A stretch of DNA of 64,000 nt, taken from contig PQAO01000013.1 of the NCBI GenBank assembly GCA_003104995.1, forward strand, positions 62,001 to 126,000, given 5' to 3'. Position numbers and translations under genes: made by a program. Source of the stretch: Dehalococcoidia bacterium. GTDB taxonomy: Bacteria; Chloroflexota; Dehalococcoidia; Tepidiformales; Tepidiformaceae. Of this stretch, positions 63,046 through 64,000 are shown piece by piece. How positions within the stretch are numbered: position 1 is the first letter of the stretch; every line of letters begins with the position of its first letter. The notes under the pieces are model-generated. The model was not told where the DNA came from. It did no database searches and was given only the letters and a program-made list of their open reading frames with translations.

Positions 63046-64000
63046 TTGGAAGACTTCTCTCTCCTGACATCCATCGCAACGGCGCTCGGCCTCGCCGTCG
63101 CCGGAGGAATCGCGGCGCGCCTGGTAGGCATCTCGCCGATCGTCGGTTACCTCGCCGCGGGCCTCGTCATCTCGCCATTCACGCCGGGCTACGATGCCGA
63201 CGCCGACGCCATCGGGCAGCTCGCCAACCTGGGCGTCATCTTTCTCATGTTCGGCGTCGGCCTCCATTTCAACCTGTCCGACCTCTACACCGTCCGCCGC
63301 ATCGCCATCCCCGGGGCCATCATCCAGGTGACGCTTGCGACTGCCGCCGGCGCTGCCCTGGGCTACTCCTTCGGCCTCCCCGCCCGTGAATCGCTCGCCC
63401 TTGGCCTCGCCGTGAGCATCGCCTCCACCGTCGTCCTGATCCGCTCGCTCGAGGACCGTGGTCTCATGGGCACGATCCACGCGCGCGTCGCCATCGGCTG
63501 GCTGATCGCCCAGGACCTCATCACCATCCTCACCCTCGCCATGCTCCCGACCCTCGAACCCGGCCACGAAGGCGACTTCTGGAGCAACCTCGCCATTGCC
63601 GTCGTCAAGGCGGCGATCTTCGTGACCCTGATGCTCGTCTTCGGCGCCCGTCTGCTCCCCCGTCTCCTTTCGCTGGTGGCCCGCACCGGCAGCCGCGAGC
63701 TCTTCATCCTCGCCTTCGTTGCCGGCGCCCTCGGCATTGCGACCAGCGCCGCTGCCTTCGGCCTGTCGGTCGCGCTCGGCGCGTTTGTCGCCGGCGTCGT
63801 CGTCTCCGAAACCGAGACCAGCCACCAGGTCGCCGCCGACGTTGTCCCCCTCCGCGATGCCTTTGCCGTCCTCTTCTTCGTCTCTGTCGGCATGCTCGTC
63901 GACCCGAAGCTGGTCTTCGAGAATCTCGACCTCTATCTGGCGGTCACGCTGCTCGTACTCTTCGGCAACGCCGCCATCGCGTTCCTTACCGCCGCCATCT
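63046..64000 (+). CDS. CPA2 cation:proton antiporter (KefB type), partial
   Basis: The 3-prime end is cut by the window; 318 codons are visible with no stop. The product is very hydrophobic, with about nine spans seen. GISPIVGYLAAGLVISP, IFLMFGVGLHFNLSDL, GLAVSIASTVVLIRSLED and IGWLIAQDL are typical of KefB/KefC and related Na+ or K+/H+ antiporters. The TTG start is set by -10 spacing (TAGTCT, 7 nt). A C-terminal TrkA-N domain would be expected beyond 64000. Confidence 0.88.
   Translation, partial: MEDFSLLTSIATALGLAVAGGIAARLVGISPIVGYLAAGLVISPFTPGYDADADAIGQLANLGVIFLMFGVGLHFNLSDLYTVRRIAIPGAIIQVTLATAAGAALGYSFGLPARESLALGLAVSIASTVVLIRSLEDRGLMGTIHARVAIGWLIAQDLITILTLAMLPTLEPGHEGDFWSNLAIAVVKAAIFVTLMLVFGARLLPRLLSLVARTGSRELFILAFVAGALGIATSAAAFGLSVALGAFVAGVVVSETETSHQVAADVVPLRDAFAVLFFVSVGMLVDPKLVFENLDLYLAVTLLVLFGNAAIAFLTAAI

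Overview
The window is GC-rich and densely coded on both strands. It looks like a chromosomal segment of an aerobic, free-living bacterium, most likely a Chloroflexota member of the Dehalococcoidia type. This placement is inference, not proof. It rests on many acyl-CoA enzymes (three CaiB/BaiF class III CoA-transferases, two of them tandem fusions, plus thiolase, two crotonases, an acyl-CoA dehydrogenase and a class I CoA-transferase), on secreted proteins with Pro/Thr tails ending near Leu-Pro-Val, and on start sites. Many genes have a TANNNT-like hexamer 6-7 nt before the start codon and no Shine-Dalgarno sequence, as expected for leaderless mRNAs. An actinobacterium is the main alternative.

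Layout. 1-9.2 kb: small acidic protein, Nudix/phosphotransferase pair, CoA-transferase with MarR regulator, tandem universal stress protein, Tat-exported multicopper oxidase, a rubredoxin/DinB fusion, thiolase and a DUF3237 protein. 9.2-12.2 kb: a Fur/PerR-type regulator divergent from catalase-peroxidase katG, with dyad DNA between them. 12.4-17.5 kb: 36-aa membrane peptide, a ketosynthase-fold protein lacking catalytic residues, a tandem CoA-transferase, a metallo-beta-lactamase-fold protein lacking its metal motif, and a TetR gene preceded by a 57-aa ORF and an array of operator half-sites. 17.7-28.4 kb: secreted matrixin, dienelactone hydrolase, histidine phosphatase, GH1 glycosidase, a lipoprotein flanked by inverted repeats, a second tandem CoA-transferase, TerC. 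28.6-34.3 kb: PIN-domain toxin-antitoxin pair, PIG-L deacetylase, amidohydrolase/ThpR, and a paralogous SDR pair with TrmO.

34.4-47.5 kb: FAD-linked oxidase, crotonase, winged-helix protein, LLM flavin oxidoreductase, FabI, RelE-type and VapBC-type toxin-antitoxin pairs, MBL hydrolase/PNPOx pair, MFS exporter, Nudix/Uma2 pair, acyl-CoA dehydrogenase. 47.6-52.8 kb: a signalling locus with a stand-alone receiver, a 14-codon leader ORF, a NarL-type regulator and a 1322-aa sensor kinase with three GAF domains. 52.9-58.5 kb: crotonase/TetR divergent pair, NeuD-like acyltransferase, class I CoA-transferase, DinB protein, NnrS-like membrane protein. 58.6-61.8 kb: receiver plus degenerate histidine kinase, lipoyl synthase, lipoprotein, RdgB. 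62-64 kb: medium-chain alcohol dehydrogenase and a CPA2 antiporter cut by the window edge.

Themes. Acyl-CoA metabolism is spread over many small transcription units, several next to MarR or TetR regulators. Oxidative-stress functions (KatG, PerR-like, Usp, multicopper oxidase, Nudix, RdgB) form a second theme. Four proteins keep a recognisable enzyme fold but have lost expected catalytic or ligand residues, and both tandem CoA-transferases have lost the catalytic Asp in the same (N-terminal) half. No tRNA, rRNA, CRISPR array, prophage or insertion sequence was recognised. Coordinates of start codons were chosen by eye from RBS or -10 position.
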